38,415 bases of DNA from Stenotrophomonas daejeonensis (GCF_001431505.1 NZ_LDJP01000013.1:1-38415), one strand, 5' to 3'; positions 25,698-34,312 are shown, counted from the first letter of the stretch. Numbers and translations are program-made. Notes: generated by a model from the letters alone, not told the origin.

Positions 25698-25844
25698 AGC
25701 CCTCTCCCGGCGGAAGAGGGACCGGGGCGAGGGGGCGATGGCATCCCGATGGTTCGACCATCACGGACTTCGCTCGCCCCTCGTCTGGCGTAGCACGCCG
25801 GGCGTTCGGACGTGTGCGAGCCGGTGGCTCGCAAACAACACGTC
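25698..25844. repeat. Palindromic sequences in the rhtA-slt gap
   Basis: The 346-bp divergent gap (25642-25987) has no gene. It contains an imperfect CCCTCTCCC...GAGGG element (about 25698-25737) like those at the window ends, and a nested cruciform: outer arms GACGTGT/ACACGTC (25809-25815, 25838-25844) around an inner perfect stem GCGAGCC/GGCTCGC (25816-25822, 25826-25832). Promoters for both genes should lie here but no box is convincing. Confidence 0.6.
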
Positions 25845-25987
25845 CTCACCCCACAGGGAAAAGGAAGCCCGGAAACCCCCTTCCCACCAACCGGGACCGG
25901 ATTACCGCCTGTCTCACCCATTCCCCGTTCATCCGCGAGCCGGTATTGCCACGACGACGCCGACAGGGCCCCGGCTATGCTTTGCCG

Positions 25988-27931
25988 ATGAAACGACACA
26001 CCCCACTGCTGCCGTTTGCGGCATCGCTGCTGCTGGCCGCCACCGGCGCCTGCGCACAGGACCTGGACGCCCGCCGCCCGCTGATGCGCATGGCCATCGA
26101 CAACGCCGAACGCGGCCAGTTCGACGCCACCGCCGCGGCCACGCTGCGCGACCACCCGTTGTATGGCTGGCTCGAATACAGCGCCCTGCGCCGCGGCATC
26201 GACGGCCTCGACGGTACGCGGGCCAGCGATTTCCTGCGCCGCTACCAGGGCCAGCCGGTGGCCGAAACCTTCCGCGCCATGTGGCTGGCGGAGCTGGCGC
26301 GGCGCCGGGACTGGCCGGCCCTGCTCGGCAACTGGCAGCCCAGCCGCGACCCGGCGCTGCAATGCGCCGAACTCAACGCACGGCTGGCCACCGGCAAGGC
26401 CGATGCGCAGTGGACCGGCGACGTGCAGGCACTGTGGCGCGGCAGCGGCAAATCGCTGCCCGACGCCTGCGACCCGGTGTTCGCCGCGCTGGCCGAACGC
26501 GGTGGGCTGACACCCGCGCTGCGCTGGGAGCGCATCGACGCGGCCGCCGACGCGCGCCAGCCGGCGGTGATGCGCGCCGCCGCGCGCGGCCTGCCCGCCG
26601 TCGAACAGGCGCAGGCCAACGACTACGCCGTCTTCGTCGGCAAGCCCGACGCGCGCGCGTTGAACTGGCCGAAGAACGAGCGCAGCCGCCGCATCGCCAC
26701 CGATGGCCTGGAGCAGCTCGCCAAGGCCGACCCGGACGCGGCCGAGCGGCAGTTGCCGCACTACGCGCAGGCGCTGGGCCTGGACGCCACGCAGCAGGCC
26801 CGCGTGCGCTACCAGATCGCGCTGTGGACCGTGGCCTCGTACGGGCCGGACTCGGCACGGCGGCTGGCCGCGGTGCCCGAGGCGGCCTACGACGAGCGCC
26901 TGCACGAATGGCGCACGCGCGAGGCGATGGCGCGCGGCGACTGGCCGGCGGCACTGGCCGCGATCCGCAGGATGCCGGCGTCGCAACGCAACGACTCGCG
27001 CTGGCGCTGGTTCGAGGCGCGGCTGCTGGACAAGACCGGCAAGCCCGCCGAAGCGCTGCCGCTGTACCGCGCCGCCGCCAACGCAGCCACCTTCCACGGC
27101 TTCCTCGCCGCCGACAAGCTGCAGCAGCCCTATGCGCTGTGCCCGTGGACGCCAAACGACGACGCGCAGGCGCGCGCCGCCGTGGCCCGCGACCCGGCGC
27201 TGGTGCGCGCGCTGGAACTGTTCAAGATCGACCGCCCGGCCTGGGCCGCGCGCGAATGGGCCGACGCCCTGTCGCGCTTTGACGACACCCAGCGCCGGCT
27301 GGCGGTGGAGGTGGCCGGCGCGAACGGCTGGTTCGACCGCGCCGTGTTCGCCCTGAAAGGCGCGCAGGAAATGCGCCTGTACGCGTTGCGCTTCCCCTTG
27401 CACCACGGCGACAGCATCCGCCGCGAGGCCGCGCGCAATGCGCTGGACCCAGCATGGGTGGCGGCCGAAATCCGCGCCGAAAGCATCTTCAACCCGAACG
27501 CGCGCTCGTCGGCCAACGCGATGGGGCTGATGCAGGTGCTGCCGGCCACCGGCGCCAGCGTCGCGAAATCCATTGGCCTGAGCGGCTACGGCGGCGCCGC
27601 CAGCCTGTACGACGCAGATACCAACATCGCCATCGGCAGCGCCTACCTGCGCCAGCTGCTGGACAAGTACGGCAGCCTGCCCTACGTCACCATCGCCGCC
27701 TACAACGCCGGGCCCACCCCGACCGCGCGCTGGCAGTCGCAGCGCCCCGGCTTCGATGCGGATTTCTGGATCGAGACCATCAGCTACAAGGAAACCCGCG
27801 AATACGTCGCCCGCGTGCTGGCCTTCAGCGTGATCTACGACTGGCGCCTCAACGGCAAGGCGGTGCCGCTGGTCGAGCGCATGCAGGGCCGGCTGGAAAC
27901 GCCGGCCAAGGCGTTTGCCTGCCCCGGCTGA
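25988..27931 (+). CDS. slt: Soluble-type lytic murein transglycosylase
   Basis: 647 residues, the size of E. coli Slt70. A signal peptide (about 1-22, ending ACA) exports it to the periplasm. A long alpha-superhelical U-domain (about 30-450) is followed by the SLT catalytic domain with the glutamate E498 in AAEIRAESIFNPNARS, then NAMGLMQVLPATG, AYNAGPTPTARW and FWIETISYKETREYVARV. It cleaves the beta-1,4 bond between MurNAc and GlcNAc, forming 1,6-anhydro ends. The ATG at 25988 directly starts the signal peptide; the longer upstream frame has no such feature. Confidence 0.94.
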   Translation: MKRHTPLLPFAASLLLAATGACAQDLDARRPLMRMAIDNAERGQFDATAAATLRDHPLYGWLEYSALRRGIDGLDGTRASDFLRRYQGQPVAETFRAMWLAELARRRDWPALLGNWQPSRDPALQCAELNARLATGKADAQWTGDVQALWRGSGKSLPDACDPVFAALAERGGLTPALRWERIDAAADARQPAVMRAAARGLPAVEQAQANDYAVFVGKPDARALNWPKNERSRRIATDGLEQLAKADPDAAERQLPHYAQALGLDATQQARVRYQIALWTVASYGPDSARRLAAVPEAAYDERLHEWRTREAMARGDWPAALAAIRRMPASQRNDSRWRWFEARLLDKTGKPAEALPLYRAAANAATFHGFLAADKLQQPYALCPWTPNDDAQARAAVARDPALVRALELFKIDRPAWAAREWADALSRFDDTQRRLAVEVAGANGWFDRAVFALKGAQEMRLYALRFPLHHGDSIRREAARNALDPAWVAAEIRAESIFNPNARSSANAMGLMQVLPATGASVAKSIGLSGYGGAASLYDADTNIAIGSAYLRQLLDKYGSLPYVTIAAYNAGPTPTARWQSQRPGFDADFWIETISYKETREYVARVLAFSVIYDWRLNGKAVPLVERMQGRLETPAKAFACPG

Positions 27932-27971
27932 GGCAGGCATGCTGCCGGCTCTCCGTCCCGGGACCGACAGC

Positions 27972-28862
27972 ATGCCCAAGCTCCGTGCCGTAGTGATCGC
28001 ATTCACCGCCTGTGCCCTGCTGCCCCTCGCCACACTGGCCGCGCCACCTATGCGCAGCGAGGCGCAGCGGGCCTACGACGCCGGCGAATACGCCAGCTGC
28101 GCCGCGCTCTATGCGCAGGTGGCCGACGCCGAAGGCGGCACCCGCGCGGACGGCTACAACGCCGCCTGCTGCCTTGCCCTCGCCGGCAACGCCGACGCCG
28201 CGTTCGAGCGCCTGCGCACGACCATCACCACCCATTTCACCTCGGTCGCGGACCTCCAGCAGGACGAGGACTTCCGCAGCCTGCGCGACGACCCGCGCTG
28301 GGAACCGATGCTGGCACTGGCGCGGCAGGAGGAAGACCGCCACCTCGCCGGGACCGACCGCACGCTGCGCCGCGAATTGTTCGAGCGCCTCAACCGCGAC
28401 CAGGAAATCCGCGACCGGCTGATCGCCGCGCCGGAGGACAAGGCGCTGATCGCCGAGGCCGAACGGATCGACACCGACAACACCACCTGGCTCAAGCAGG
28501 TGGTCGCCAGCCGTGGCTGGCCCGGCTACAAGCTGGTCCACGAGGACGGTGCGCAGGCCGCATGGCTGCTGGCGCAGCACGCCGACCGCGACCCGGCCTT
28601 CCAGCAGCAGGTATTGGAGCTGTTGGAAAAGGCCGTACTCGACAAGGACGCCAAACCCTCGCACCTGGCTTACCTGACCGACCGCGTGCGCACCGGCCGC
28701 GACGAAAAGCAGCTGTACGGCACGCAATTCATCAAGGCCGGCGACGACTGGGTACCCGCGCCGATCGAGGACGAGGCGCACGTGGACGAACGCCGCCAGC
28801 GCATCGGGCTCGGCACGCTGGCCGAATACGCCGAGCAGATCCGCGCCGCCTATTCGCGGTGA
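27972..28862 (+). CDS. DUF6624-containing exported protein
   Basis: 296 residues. It has a signal peptide (about 1-24, ending TLAA), then a TPR-like segment ([24 protein letters not shown], then [21 protein letters not shown]; about 29-85). The C-terminal half matches the DUF6624 pattern: [43 protein letters not shown]..., then [21 protein letters not shown]. The function of DUF6624 is unknown; the TPR part suggests protein contacts in the periplasm. It starts 40 bp after slt and may share its transcript. A GTAA-variant repeat follows. Confidence 0.82.
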   Translation: MPKLRAVVIAFTACALLPLATLAAPPMRSEAQRAYDAGEYASCAALYAQVADAEGGTRADGYNAACCLALAGNADAAFERLRTTITTHFTSVADLQQDEDFRSLRDDPRWEPMLALARQEEDRHLAGTDRTLRRELFERLNRDQEIRDRLIAAPEDKALIAEAERIDTDNTTWLKQVVASRGWPGYKLVHEDGAQAAWLLAQHADRDPAFQQQVLELLEKAVLDKDAKPSHLAYLTDRVRTGRDEKQLYGTQFIKAGDDWVPAPIEDEAHVDERRQRIGLGTLAEYAEQIRAAYSR

Positions 28863-28870
28863 CGGCCGAG

Positions 28871-28895
28871 GATGCGGGGCAGGCCCCGCATTTAC
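28871..28895 (-). repeat. GTAA-headed palindrome (ATGCGGGGC type)
   Basis: Minus strand reads GTAAATGCGGGGCCTGCC..., a single hairpin 8 bp after the DUF6624 stop codon and just upstream of cca. Confidence 0.7.
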
Positions 28896-28941
28896 CGCGC
28901 GCGGTTTTGCCGCCGTGGCCTTTGCACGCATCATGTCGCGC

Positions 28942-30174
28942 ATGAAGACCTATCTCGTCGGCGGCGCGGTCCGCGATTCCCTGCTTGGCCTCGAAGCGGG
29001 CGACCGCGACTGGGTGGTGGTCGGCGCCACCCAGCAGCAGATGGAGGCGCAGGGCTTCAAGGCCGTGGGCCGCGACTTCCCGGTGTTCCTGCACCCGCAT
29101 ACCGGCGAGGAACATGCGCTGGCGCGCACCGAGCGCAAGAGCGGGCGCGGCTACCGCGGCTTCGTGGTCGATGCCGATCCGTCGGTGACGCTGGAGGAAG
29201 ACCTGCGGCGCCGCGATTTCACCCTCAACGCCATCGCCCGCGACGAGGCAAGCGGCGCGCTGGTCGATCCCTGGGGCGGCGTGCGCGACATCGAACAGCG
29301 CGTGCTGCGCCACGTCGGCCCGGCCTTCGTCGAGGATCCCCTGCGGGTGCTGCGCGCGGCGCGCTTCATGGCGCGCTTCGCCCCGCTGGGCTTCACCCTC
29401 GCCCCGGAAACCGCCGCGCTGATGCGGCAGGTCGCCGCCAGCGGCGAACTGGATGCGCTGGTGCCCGAGCGCATCTGGCAGGAGCTGCGCAAGGCGCTGC
29501 GCGCGGCGCGGCCGTCGGCGTTCCTGCGCACGCTGCACGACACCGGCGCGCTGGGCGCGATCCTGCCGGAAGTGGAGGCGCTGTACGGCGTGCCGCAGCG
29601 CGCCGAGTTCCACCCGGAGGTGGACACCGGCGTGCACCAGGAAATGGTCAGCGACATGGCCGCAAGGCTGGCGCCGGGCGACGACCTGGTCGGCTTCGCC
29701 GCGCTCACCCACGACCTCGGCAAGGCCCTGACCCCGGCGGACGAACTGCCGCGCCACGTCATGCACGAACAGTGCGGGCTCAAGCCACTGGCCGCGTTGT
29801 GCGAACGCCTGAAGGTGCCGGCCGACCACCGCCTGCTCGCCGAGGCGGCGTGCCGCGAACACCTCAACGTGCACCGCATCGACGAACTGCGCGACGCCAC
29901 CGTGCTGGAGCTGATCGCGCGCTGCGACGGCCTGCGCCGTCCCGAGCGCATCGCGCAGATGGCGCTGGTGTGCGAGTGCGACAAGCGCGGCCGGCTCGGG
30001 TTCGAGGACAGCGACTATCCGCAGCGCGCCACCCTGCTGCGCCTGCATGCCGCCGCGCTGTCGGTCAACGCGCGCGACATCGCCACCGCCGGGTTGCAGG
30101 GCCCCGCCATCGGCGAGGCATTGCGCAAGGCGCGGGTCAAGGCGATTGCCGATGCGCGCACCAAGACCCCGTAG
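28942..30174 (+). CDS. cca: Multifunctional CCA protein (tRNA nucleotidyltransferase, HD-domain type)
   Basis: 410 residues, as in E. coli Cca. It adds or repairs the 3' CCA of tRNAs. The nucleotidyltransferase head has [13 protein letters not shown] (4-16) and DRDW with the two metal-binding aspartates (D21, D23), then [14 protein letters not shown] and [12 protein letters not shown]. An HD phosphohydrolase domain follows ([12 protein letters not shown] at about 224, LTHDLGKAL at about 254), which has phosphatase and phosphodiesterase activity in E. coli. The ATG at 28942 matches the family start. The stop TAG (30172-30174) is the TAG of a GTAG repeat. Confidence 0.95.
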   Translation: MKTYLVGGAVRDSLLGLEAGDRDWVVVGATQQQMEAQGFKAVGRDFPVFLHPHTGEEHALARTERKSGRGYRGFVVDADPSVTLEEDLRRRDFTLNAIARDEASGALVDPWGGVRDIEQRVLRHVGPAFVEDPLRVLRAARFMARFAPLGFTLAPETAALMRQVAASGELDALVPERIWQELRKALRAARPSAFLRTLHDTGALGAILPEVEALYGVPQRAEFHPEVDTGVHQEMVSDMAARLAPGDDLVGFAALTHDLGKALTPADELPRHVMHEQCGLKPLAALCERLKVPADHRLLAEAACREHLNVHRIDELRDATVLELIARCDGLRRPERIAQMALVCECDKRGRLGFEDSDYPQRATLLRLHAAALSVNARDIATAGLQGPAIGEALRKARVKAIADARTKTP

Positions 30175-30284
30175 ATGCGGGGCTTGCCCCGTATGGGGCC
30201 TTCCCGGTGAAGCCCGTGCCGGGCAAGCCCGGCACCTACGGGGCTAGGGGTCGGGAGTGGATGTGGGGTAAACCCCGCACTTAC
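30171..30284. repeat. GTAG/GTAA repeat cluster between cca and ribBX
   Basis: A hybrid dimer joins a GTAGATGCGGGGC arm (30171-30194) to a GTAGGTGCCGGGC arm (30216-30239, minus) through a GGGGCCTTCCCGGTGAAGCC linker. A third unit (30261-30284, minus) is headed GTAA. The first head contains the cca stop codon and the last contains the ribBX stop codon TAA (30281-30283), so the whole gap between two convergent genes is repeat. Confidence 0.88.
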
Positions 30285-31381
30285 GGCTGCACGGTCTCGA
30301 CGATCTCCAACCCATAACCGGCCAAACCAACCTGCCGGCGTGGGGTACCGAGCACGCGCAGCTTGCCCAGGCCGAGGTCGGACAGGATCTGCGCACCGGC
30401 GCCGTTGCGGCGCCACTGGCCCACGTCCTTGTCCTTGCCGGCCGGGCGCACTTCCGGCTCGCGCCGCAGCCGCGCCAGCAGCGCGTCGGTATCGCGCGGC
30501 GCCGACAGCACCACCATCACCCCCTGCCCTTCGGCGGCGATGGCGCGCAGCGCGTCGGTGGCGGCCACGCCGAAATCGTCGCGGCGCCAGTGCAGCAGGT
30601 CGGCCAGCGGGTTCTCCACCTGCACCCGCACCAGCGTCGGCACGTCGCGCCGAGGCGTGCCACGGACCAGCGCGAAGTGCAGGTCGTGGGCGATACGGTC
30701 GCGGTAGGTGAGCAGCCGGAACGCACCGAACTCGGTGTCGATCTCGCGCTCGTCCACGCGCTCGACGGTGTGCTCGGTGGCCAGCCGGTAGGCGATCAGG
30801 TCGGCGATGGAGCCCATCTTCAGCCCGTGCTCGCGCGCGAACACCTCCAGCTCCGGGCGGCGCGCCATGCTGCCGTCGGGGTTGAGGATCTCCACCAGCA
30901 CACCGGCCGGCTCCAACCCGGCCAGCATGGCCAGGTCCACGCCCGCCTCGGTATGGCCGGCGCGGGTCAGCACGCCCCCCGGCTGGGCGATCAGCGGGAA
31001 GATGTGGCCCGGCTGGTGCAGGTCCGACGCCCTGGCGTTGGGCTTGACCGCGGTGCGGATGGTGTGGGCGCGGTCATGCGCGGAAATGCCCGTGGTCACG
31101 CCCTCGGCCGCTTCGATGCTGACGGTGAAGTTGGTCTGGAACTGCGCGGTATTGGCCTGCACCATTGGCGCCAGGCCCAGGTCGGCGGCGCGGGCGCGGG
31201 TCAACGGCAGGCACACCAGACCGCGGCCGTGGGTGACCATGAAGTTGATGTCGCTGGGCTTGACCAGCTCGGCGGCCATGATCAGGTCGCCTTCGTTCTC
31301 GCGGTCCTCGTCATCGACGATCACCACCATGCGGCCGGCGCGGATTTCTTCCAGCAGTTCGGGGACAGGGGCGAAGTTCAT
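30281..31381 (-). CDS. ribB: 3,4-dihydroxy-2-butanone 4-phosphate synthase with degenerate GTP cyclohydrolase II-like domain (RibBX type)
   Basis: 366 residues. Residues 1-205 are an intact DHBP synthase, which makes the four-carbon unit of riboflavin from ribulose 5-phosphate: DDEDRENEGD (23-32), HGRGLVCLPL (51-60) and RAGHTEA (140-146). Residues about 210-366 keep the outline of GTP cyclohydrolase II (GAFRLLTYRD, QILSDLGLGKLRVLG) but contain no cysteine, so the zinc site of a true RibA is absent and cyclohydrolase activity is unlikely. A separate ribA is predicted elsewhere. The ATG overlaps the ribE stop (ATGA), implying coupled translation, with AAGGAG inside the ribE end. The FMN riboswitch upstream of ribE should control both. 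Its TAA stop lies in a GTAA repeat. Confidence 0.93.
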   Translation of the reverse strand: MNFAPVPELLEEIRAGRMVVIVDDEDRENEGDLIMAAELVKPSDINFMVTHGRGLVCLPLTRARAADLGLAPMVQANTAQFQTNFTVSIEAAEGVTTGISAHDRAHTIRTAVKPNARASDLHQPGHIFPLIAQPGGVLTRAGHTEAGVDLAMLAGLEPAGVLVEILNPDGSMARRPELEVFAREHGLKMGSIADLIAYRLATEHTVERVDEREIDTEFGAFRLLTYRDRIAHDLHFALVRGTPRRDVPTLVRVQVENPLADLLHWRRDDFGVAATDALRAIAAEGQGVMVVLSAPRDTDALLARLRREPEVRPAGKDKDVGQWRRNGAGAQILSDLGLGKLRVLGTPRRQVGLAGYGLEIVETVQP

Positions 31382-32010
31382 GCGTTGGCTCCTTGGCCGG
31401 GTAGATGCCGGCCGTTGGCCGGCATTCCGATCAGTTTTTCCACGTAGCGCGCCACCAGGTCGATTTCGAGGTTGACGGCATCGCCGACGCCGGTATGGAC
31501 GAAGCGGGTATGGGCGACGGTGTGCGGGATCAGCGCCACCTCGAAGCCCTCGTCATCGGCCTCGTTGACGGTCAGGCTGACGCCGTCGACGCAGATCGAG
31601 CCCTTCTTCGCGATGTATTTCAGCAGCGCTTGCGGTGCGGCGAAGCGCCAGCGCTGCGCGCGGGCGTCATCGATGACCGACAGCACCTTGCCGATGCCAT
31701 CGACGTGGCCGCTGACCAGATGCCCGCCGAGGCGGTCGCTCGGGCGCATCGCGCGTTCGAGGTTGATCGCCGCGCCGATGACCAGTTCACCCAGCGTGGT
31801 CAGGCCCAGCGTCTCGGTGGAGGCGTCGGCCCGGAAGCTGTCGCCATCGAAGGCGATGACGGTCAGGCACACGCCGTTGACCGCGATGCTCTCGCCGAGC
31901 CGCACGTCATCGAACGGCAGGCTGCCGACGTGGAAGGTGAAGCGGACATCGCCGCCGAGGGGTTCGCGCGCGGCCAGGCGGCCGACGCCTTCGATGATGC
32001 CGGTGAACAT
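31378..32010 (-). CDS. ribE: Riboflavin synthase, alpha subunit
   Basis: 210 residues. It converts two molecules of 6,7-dimethyl-8-ribityllumazine to riboflavin and 5-amino-6-ribitylaminouracil. Two lumazine-binding repeats are visible: MFTGIIEGVGRL...NGVCLTV (1-95) and GHLVSGHVDGIGKV...DGVSLTVNE (96-190). The start MFTGIIE is diagnostic. The C-terminal residues 196-204 (MPANGRHLP) are encoded by a GTAG-family palindrome (31401-31424) and replace the usual tail. The stop overlaps the ribBX start. An FMN riboswitch precedes it. Confidence 0.96.
   Translation of the reverse strand: MFTGIIEGVGRLAAREPLGGDVRFTFHVGSLPFDDVRLGESIAVNGVCLTVIAFDGDSFRADASTETLGLTTLGELVIGAAINLERAMRPSDRLGGHLVSGHVDGIGKVLSVIDDARAQRWRFAAPQALLKYIAKKGSICVDGVSLTVNEADDEGFEVALIPHTVAHTRFVHTGVGDAVNLEIDLVARYVEKLIGMPANGRHLPGQGANA
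31401..31424 (+). repeat. GTAG palindrome inside the 3' end of ribE
   Basis: GTAGATGCCGGCCGTTGGCC..., a standard member of the TGCCGGCC subfamily, lies within coding sequence and is read in frame on the opposite strand as part of the RibE C-terminus. Confidence 0.85.
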
Positions 32011-32108
32011 CAGTGCACCCCCGGCATGCAGGTGCAGGTATTGCCGTGTTTCTTCATTACGTTTCTCGCGTTGGAGGCCAGCGAAAAACGCCGCAAGGCA
32101 AACAGGCG

Positions 32109-32133
32109 CACGCATGGCGCGATGCCATGCGTG
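32109..32133 (-). promoter_or_regulatory. Hairpin in the riboswitch expression platform
   Basis: CACGCATGGC and GCCATGCGTG form a perfect 10-bp stem with a 5-nt loop at the 3' edge of the FMN aptamer. A U5 run comes 21 nt later, too far for a textbook terminator, so the switch could act by an alternative fold, Rho or translation control. Confidence 0.55.
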
Positions 32134-32324
32134 GCCGTCTTCTTTCATCCGGACTATACCGTCGGCTCCGGCATCGGACCGGATCTGCTGACCCTCGGCC
32201 AAGCGGAGCCCGCATCATGATGCGCAACCCCCATCGGCCTCGGCGCTCGCGGGCTCGCGCGTGCATTCCATCGGAATGGCCGCGCCTACCGCCGGTGGGG
32301 AATCGCACCCCGCCCTGAAGACGT
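32131..32324 (-). promoter_or_regulatory. FMN riboswitch (RFN element) upstream of ribE
   Basis: On the minus strand the two most conserved parts of the RFN aptamer are present: GGCGGGGTGCGATTCCCC followed by ACCGGCGGTA at the 5' side (about 32287-32320), and GCCGACGGTATAGTCCGGAT followed by GAAAGAAGAC at the 3' side (about 32137-32171). The peripheral stem between them is long. It should bind FMN and lower expression of ribE-ribBX. It lies after ribD, so ribD is not under its control. Confidence 0.93.
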
Positions 32325-32457
32325 TCGTGGTTGCCGGCGAACCGGCGCGGGCATTGTACCAGCCCGGTCCGGGCGGGCCTGCCCGGTGGATGGATGGCAG
32401 TGTTCCGTGGCGTGGTGCAGCGTCCTGCTGGCAAATCGCCGGGAAGCTGGCCACGAG

Positions 32458-32522
32458 GTAGGCCGGGGCTGCGCCCCCGGCAGCACGCGCAAGGCAGCGC
32501 CGGGGGTGTAACCCCGACCTAC
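32458..32522. repeat. Inverted GTAG pair at the ribD end
   Basis: Two arms (32458-32482, GTAGGCCGGGGC..., plus; 32499-32522, GTAGGTCGGGGT..., minus) differ at a few positions. The minus-strand head contains the ribD stop codon (32519-32521). Between this and the riboswitch (32325-32457) I see nothing recognisable. Confidence 0.85.
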
Positions 32523-33604
32523 GGGCGCAGCAGCAGGCGCAGGTCCTTGCCGACACTGCGCAGGTCGGCCACCTCCAATGGCAGCGCCTGCGCCATCGTG
32601 TCGATGCCCAGCCCGGCCAGCAGCGGGCGCGCGCCATCACCCATCAGCAGCGGCGCCAGGTACAGCAGCACTTCATCGGCCAGCCCGGCCGCGAGCAGGG
32701 CGCCGCACAGGGTCGGCCCGGCCTCGACATGGACCTCGTTGATGCCGCGCGCGGCCAGCAATGCCATCACCACATGCAGGTCGAAACGGCCGTCGGCCTG
32801 CAATGGCGCGGCGGCGAACTGGATGTCCTCCAGCGCCGGCGGTGCCAGCGCCGGATCGTGCAGGTACAGCGTGGGCGCGCCGCCTTCGCGCACCCCCGTG
32901 CGCTCCAGCGTGCGCAGACGCGCGTCCAGCACCACCCGCAGCGGCGGCAGGAACTCGCCGGCTTCGGGGCGCGCGGTCAATGCCGGGTCATCGGCCAGCA
33001 CCGTCGCCGCGCCGGTCAGGATTGCCCCGGCGCGGGCGCGCCAGCGCTGCACGTCGGCGCGCGCGGCCGGCCCGGTGATCCATTTCGACTCGCCGCTGGC
33101 CATCGCCGTGCGCCCGTCCAGGCTGGCGGCCAGCTTGACCCGCACGAACGGCCGCCCGCGCTCGATGCGCGACAGGAAGCCGCGGTTGAGTTCGCGCGCC
33201 CGTTCTTCCATCAACCCCACCGCCACGTCGATGCCGGCCTGCCGCAGCAGCGCGAAGCCGCCGCCATCGACGTCGGGGAACGGGTCGCCCATCGCCGCGA
33301 CCACCCGCGCCACGCCGGCCTCGACCAGCGCCAGCGCGCATGGCGGCGTGCGGCCGTAATGCGCGCAGGGTTCGAGGGTGACGTAGGCGGTGGCGCCGCG
33401 CGCACGCTCACCGGCGGCACGCAGCGCGAACACCTCGGCATGCGGGCCGCCGGCGCGCTGGTGGAAACCCTCGCCGACGGCCTCCCCGCCCTGCGCGATC
33501 ACGCAGCCGACCATCGGGTTGGGCCGCGTCGTCCACGCGCCACGCTCGGCCAGGCGCAGCGCGCGGGCCATCAAGCGGTGGTCGGTGGCGGTGAAGTTGC
33601 CCAT
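32519..33604 (-). CDS. ribD: Bifunctional pyrimidine deaminase/reductase RibD
   Basis: 361 residues, as expected. It performs the deaminase and reductase steps after GTP ring opening in riboflavin synthesis. The N-terminal CDA-like deaminase has GPHAEVFAL (H55, E57) and EPCAHYGRTPPC (C80, C89) as zinc ligands, with TRPNPMVGCVI. The C-terminal reductase begins near RPFVRVKLAASLDGRTA and includes ESKWITG and EVHVEAGPTL. The ATG at 33604 gives the family start. The gene is upstream of the riboswitch and probably has its own promoter near 33605-33777, which holds an inverted repeat pair. TAG stop within a GTAG repeat. Confidence 0.95.
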   Translation of the reverse strand: MGNFTATDHRLMARALRLAERGAWTTRPNPMVGCVIAQGGEAVGEGFHQRAGGPHAEVFALRAAGERARGATAYVTLEPCAHYGRTPPCALALVEAGVARVVAAMGDPFPDVDGGGFALLRQAGIDVAVGLMEERARELNRGFLSRIERGRPFVRVKLAASLDGRTAMASGESKWITGPAARADVQRWRARAGAILTGAATVLADDPALTARPEAGEFLPPLRVVLDARLRTLERTGVREGGAPTLYLHDPALAPPALEDIQFAAAPLQADGRFDLHVVMALLAARGINEVHVEAGPTLCGALLAAGLADEVLLYLAPLLMGDGARPLLAGLGIDTMAQALPLEVADLRSVGKDLRLLLRP

Positions 33605-33676
33605 GCGAGCATTCTATCGGCGCGCGGGTGCCAGATTCACCGGGAGGCCTTCCAGCCAGCGTCGCCCGCACCCGAG

Positions 33677-33750
33677 GTAGTGCCGGCCGCTGGCCGGCAT
33701 CCGCGGCAATGTTGAGGAATGCGAGGTTGCCGGCCAGCGGCCGGCACTAT
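33677..33750. repeat. Inverted pair of TGCCGGCC-type GTAG palindromes
   Basis: Units at 33677-33700 (GTAG head, plus) and 33728-33750 (ATAG head, minus) face each other in the gap between nrdR and ribD. The second is the same as the copy at 1938-1960. Confidence 0.85.
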
Positions 33751-33777
33751 CGACCTCGGGCCGATGCGGCCAGAGCC

Positions 33778-34302
33778 TCAGCGCTTTTGCCCTTTTCCAG
33801 CCCGCGTCACGCCCGCATCCAGCAGCGACAACTGCCCTTCGTCGGCGGCATGGTCGCGTTCGAGCTTCTCGATCTCGTCGCGGAAATCGGCCACGTCCTC
33901 GAAGCTGCGGTAGACCGAGGCGAAACGCACGTAGCCGACGTGGTCGAGCTTGCGCAGCTCGTCCATCACGAACTCGCCGACGCGGATCGACGGCACCTCG
34001 CGCTCGCCGCTCATCCGCAGCTGGTGCACCACCGCGCGCACCGCCGCCTCGATCCGCTCTTCCGACACCGGCCGCTTCTGCAATGCGCGGTCGAAGCCGA
34101 CCCGCAGCTTGCGCGCATCGAACGCCTCGCGCCCGCCATCGCTCTTGATGATGACCGGCAGCTTGAGCTCGATGGTTTCCAGCGTGGAAAAGCGCTCGCC
34201 GCAGGCCTCGCAACCGCGGCGGCGGCGGATGGTTGCGCCGTCGTCGGAAACGCGCGAGTCGATGACGCGGGTATCGGTGTGCTGGCAGAAGGGACAGTGC
34301 AT
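33778..34302 (-). CDS. nrdR: Transcriptional repressor NrdR
   Basis: 174 residues. It represses ribonucleotide reductase genes according to ATP/dATP level. The N-terminal zinc ribbon has C3, C6, C31 and C34 (MHCPFC, CEAC), followed by an ATP-cone (about 49-139) with [22 protein letters not shown] and [15 protein letters not shown]. The C-terminal tail ([24 protein letters not shown]) extends past the usual end of the family by about 20 residues. It sits between glyA and ribD, an arrangement common in gamma-proteobacteria. Confidence 0.96.
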   Translation of the reverse strand: MHCPFCQHTDTRVIDSRVSDDGATIRRRRGCEACGERFSTLETIELKLPVIIKSDGGREAFDARKLRVGFDRALQKRPVSEERIEAAVRAVVHQLRMSGEREVPSIRVGEFVMDELRKLDHVGYVRFASVYRSFEDVADFRDEIEKLERDHAADEGQLSLLDAGVTRAGKGQKR

Positions 34303-34312
34303 CAGAGAGGCT

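Noticed and set aside
25738..25760. tRNA T-loop-like GGTTCGACC sequence
   Set aside because: No acceptor, D or anticodon stems can be built around it.
23981..28033. Very long minus-strand open frame (1350 codons)
   Set aside because: It spans slt, rhtA and EEP genes on wrong frames and contains repeat-derived peptides. No domain is recognisable.
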